A stretch of DNA of 7,474 bases from Hungateiclostridiaceae bacterium UBA3934 (GTDB lineage Bacteria > Bacillota > Clostridia > Acetivibrionales > DTU013), in the NCBI GenBank assembly GCA_002385815.1, contig DGEE01000001.1, positions 20,238 to 27,711 on the forward strand, written 5' to 3'. Under the pieces are notes generated by a model. It was not told the origin of the DNA. It ran no database searches and saw only the letters and a list, made by a program, of their open reading frames with translations. A program made the position numbers and the translations under genes. This document shows, piece by piece, positions 5,660-7,474 of this stretch; position 1 is the stretch's first letter; every line of letters begins with the position of its first letter.

Positions 5660-5723
5660 TGATAATGATTGTTTTGATATATAAAGAACACAACAGGATT
5701 ACTGTCACAGGTACATAGCAAAG
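5648..5723. repeat. 9-bp inverted repeat upstream of malic enzyme
   Basis: CTTTGCTAT (5648-5656) and its exact complement ATAGCAAAG (5715-5723) are separated by 58 bases. They lie on either side of the predicted start points, the left arm overlapping the candidate -10 at 5654-5659. It could be a two-site operator for a looping repressor or activator, or chance. Confidence 0.4.
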
Positions 5724-5758
5724 ATCCTGAAATCCAATACCCAGAAGGAGAGAAAGAA

Positions 5759-6940
5759 ATGGACTACAGAAAGGAATCCCTCAGACTCCATCATGAATGG
5801 AAGGGAAAGATCGAGGTCATAAGCAAGGTACCGGCAACAAACAAAGAGGAGTTGTCGCTGGCCTATACCCCCGGTGTGGCGGAACCATGTCTTGCGATCC
5901 GGGACAATGTGGATAAGTCATATGAACTGACGAGACGGTGGAATCTCGTTGCAGTCGTGACTGACGGTTCAGCAGTGCTCGGACTGGGTGATATAGGGCC
6001 TGAGGCCGGGATGCCCGTCATGGAGGGCAAGTGTGTGCTGTTCAAGACTTTCGCGGATGTCGATGCATTCCCGCTTTGCATCCGCTCTAAGGACGTCGAT
6101 GAGATAGTCAGGACGATAAAACTGATTTCTGGAAGCTTTGGAGGCATCAATCTGGAGGATATATCTGCCCCGAGATGTTTTGAAATAGAAAGGCGTCTCA
6201 AGGCGGAATGTGATATCCCGATCTTCCACGATGACCAGCATGGTACAGCAGTCGTGACCCTCGCTGCCATGATAAATGCACTGAAGCTGGTGAAGAAGGA
6301 CATCACCGATGTCGAGGTGGTCGTCAACGGTTCAGGGGCGGCAGGCATTGCCGTTACCAGGCTGCTTATGGCAATGGGCCTGAGAAAAGTGATCCTTTGC
6401 GATACCAGGGGAGCCATATATGAGGGCAGGGACAACCTGAATGCAGAAAAGGCCGAGATGGCGAGGATATCGAATTTTGAGAAGAAAAAGGGCAAGCTGG
6501 AGGATGTCATTGCCGGTGCTGATGTGTTCATCGGATTATCAGTGGCTGGCATACTGACAAAGGATATGGTAAGGACCATGGCAAAGGATCCGATAATATT
6601 CGCCATGGCAAATCCGACACCTGAAATAATGCCGGATGAAGCAAAAGAGGCGGGAGCTGGCGTAATAGGTACAGGGCGCTCGGATTTTCCGAATCAGATC
6701 AACAATGTCCTGGCATTTCCCGGCATTTTCAGAGGAGCGCTTGATGTGAGGGCCAGCGATATCAACGACGAGATGAAGATTGCTGCTGCTCAGGCTATAG
6801 CCGGCCTGATATCTGACGACGAACTGACACCCGAGTATGTCATACCGGCTCCATTCGATCCCAGAGTAGCAGATGCTGTTGCAAAGGCAGTGGCAGAGGC
6901 AGCTGTCAGGACAGGGGTAAGCAGGATCAGCAGCAAATGA
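5759..6940 (+). CDS. Malic enzyme, short bacterial form (NAD(P)-dependent)
   Basis: This cytoplasmic enzyme catalyses oxidative decarboxylation of L-malate to pyruvate and CO2 with reduction of NAD(P)+. The 393 residues match the short bacterial form without a C-terminal phosphotransacetylase-like domain. The N-terminal domain has the catalytic tyrosine in AYTPGVAEPC (Y36), the general-base lysine in MEGKCVLFK (K91), and metal ligands E133-D134 (NLEDIS) and D158-D159 (FHDDQHGTA). The nucleotide-binding Rossmann fold shows NGSGAAG (190-196) and a strand ending in CDTRG (214-218). ANPTPEI (284-290) and FPNQINNVLAFPG (310-322) are conserved later motifs. I do not assign NAD or NADP preference. 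AAGGAG lies 8 bases before the ATG. The MFS gene follows after 16 bases, so the two are probably co-transcribed. No key residue is missing. Confidence 0.96.
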   Translation: MDYRKESLRLHHEWKGKIEVISKVPATNKEELSLAYTPGVAEPCLAIRDNVDKSYELTRRWNLVAVVTDGSAVLGLGDIGPEAGMPVMEGKCVLFKTFADVDAFPLCIRSKDVDEIVRTIKLISGSFGGINLEDISAPRCFEIERRLKAECDIPIFHDDQHGTAVVTLAAMINALKLVKKDITDVEVVVNGSGAAGIAVTRLLMAMGLRKVILCDTRGAIYEGRDNLNAEKAEMARISNFEKKKGKLEDVIAGADVFIGLSVAGILTKDMVRTMAKDPIIFAMANPTPEIMPDEAKEAGAGVIGTGRSDFPNQINNVLAFPGIFRGALDVRASDINDEMKIAAAQAIAGLISDDELTPEYVIPAPFDPRVADAVAKAVAEAAVRTGVSRISSK

Positions 6941-6956
6941 GGCAGAATGACCTGAA

Positions 6957-7474
6957 ATGAAAATTCTATTGATAATCATATACATAGCCTTCATCAGTCT
7001 GGGGCTTCCGGATTCACTTCTTGGAAGTGCCTGGCCGGCGATGAGGCCAGAGCTTGGTGCACCCGTGTCGATGGCTGGTTATCTTGCCATGACGATCAGT
7101 GTGGGGACGATCATATCAAGCTTATTTTCAAACAGACTCATAACCAGGTTCAAAACAGGAATAGTAACTGCAGTCAGCGTGGCAATGACTGCAGCAGCTC
7201 TGCTTGGTTTTGCTTTCGCGCCGTCAGTCTGGTTCCTGTTTCTTATGGCTGTGCCGCTGGGACTCGGCGCCGGCAGCGTGGATGCAGGGCTGAACAATTT
7301 CGTGGCGCTGCACTACAAATCAAGCCATATGAACTGGCTTCACTGTTTTTGGGGGATCGGAGCCACCGCAGGGCCGATGATAATGGCATATCATATTGCC
7401 GCGCAAAACGGCTGGAGGTTTGGCTACCTTACCATTGCCATCGTCCAGGCTGTGCTTGTCGTGGTCCTTTTCGG
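6957..7474 (+). CDS. MFS transporter, N-terminal part (runs off the window)
   Basis: The frame is open to the window edge for 172 complete codons, roughly the first 45% of a typical 390-400-residue carrier. Visible are a first helix with SLGLPDSLLGSAWPAM (14-29), a second helix (about 39-57), the loop SNRLITRFKTG (58-68) corresponding to the MFS motif A position between helices 2 and 3, helices 3 and 4 (about 69-113) including PLGLGAGSVDAGLNN, and a loop HMNWLHCFWGIGAT (124-137) leading to helix 5. Helix 6 is starting at the edge (about 154-172). The ATG at 6957 has only a distant GAGG (6939-6942) overlapping the malic enzyme stop. A nearer ATG at 6947 hits a stop after two codons. Coupling to malic enzyme translation is likely. 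The substrate is unknown; an organic acid or sugar would fit its neighbour. Confidence 0.88.
   Translation, partial: MKILLIIIYIAFISLGLPDSLLGSAWPAMRPELGAPVSMAGYLAMTISVGTIISSLFSNRLITRFKTGIVTAVSVAMTAAALLGFAFAPSVWFLFLMAVPLGLGAGSVDAGLNNFVALHYKSSHMNWLHCFWGIGATAGPMIMAYHIAAQNGWRFGYLTIAIVQAVLVVVLF

Larger units (their letters stand above)
5447..5758. other. Regulatory intergenic region between divergent zinc-ribbon and malic enzyme genes
   Basis: This stretch of about 310 AT-rich bases has no credible gene: the short open frames on both strands lack ribosome binding sites and resemble nothing. Its left end holds the zinc-ribbon promoter and LexA-like box. Its right end holds the malic enzyme promoter candidates, a 9-bp inverted repeat (5648-5656 and 5715-5723), and the ribosome binding site AAGGAG (5745-5750), 8 bases before the malic enzyme ATG. 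In the middle (about 5500-5620) I see only AT-rich sequence with no clear structure. Confidence 0.6.

Noticed and set aside
5478..5708. 76-codon minus-strand frame and a 62-codon plus-strand frame in the malic enzyme upstream region
   Set aside because: There is no ribosome binding site, composition is AT-driven, the two frames overlap each other, and the region carries promoter elements.
1..7474. CRISPR arrays, tRNA or rRNA genes, insertion sequences or phage genes
   Set aside because: No tandem direct repeats, cloverleaf sequences, transposase motifs or terminal inverted repeats were seen by eye.

Overview
This is a 7.5 kb stretch of bacterial chromosome. Six genes are complete and one is cut at each edge. 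Content and style point to an anaerobic, Clostridia-like member of the Bacillota: strong AGGAGG-type ribosome binding sites, frequent ATA, AGG and AGA codons at a middling GC content, a rubrerythrin, and a Firmicute-style polar amino acid ABC operon. I recognise no species. A lineage near Eubacterium or Mogibacterium is only an impression from protein style.

Region 1 (1-2371, + strand) is a polar amino acid ABC transporter operon in the order binding protein, permease, ATPase. The binding protein enters from the left as the tail of one type-2 periplasmic-binding domain. A second domain follows, and its own C-terminal lobe-1 segment is missing. A long stem-loop without a U-tract (780-815) lies between the binding protein and the permease. 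The permease and ATPase genes overlap by 17 bases. The ATPase has an extra basic helical stretch between its Q-loop and signature motif.

Region 2 (2377-4386, - strand) holds an AEC-family carrier followed by a DHH/DHHA1 phosphoesterase of the NrnA type. The phosphoesterase converges on the ABC operon with only 5 bases between stop codons.

Region 3 (4387-5434) starts with a compact divergent promoter region in which the leftward AEC promoter and a rightward consensus -35 overlap. It continues with rubrerythrin (+) and a convergent 68-residue zinc-ribbon protein (-). The zinc-ribbon gene has a GAAC-N4-GTTC palindrome, the Gram-positive LexA (SOS) box core, placed almost on its predicted transcription start.

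Region 4 (5435-7474) is a 310-base regulatory stretch with a 9-bp inverted repeat, then a short-form malic enzyme, then (16 bases on) the N-terminal 172 residues of an MFS transporter. The last two genes look like a two-gene operon. With the AEC carrier nearby, whose family includes malate carriers, organic-acid metabolism is a plausible but unproven theme.

Most of the window is ordinary core metabolism and transport. I do not see a clear new defence, mobile or biosynthetic system. The best leads are the asymmetric tandem binding protein, the putative SOS box on the zinc-ribbon gene, the ATPase insertion, and the stem-loop between the first two ABC genes.
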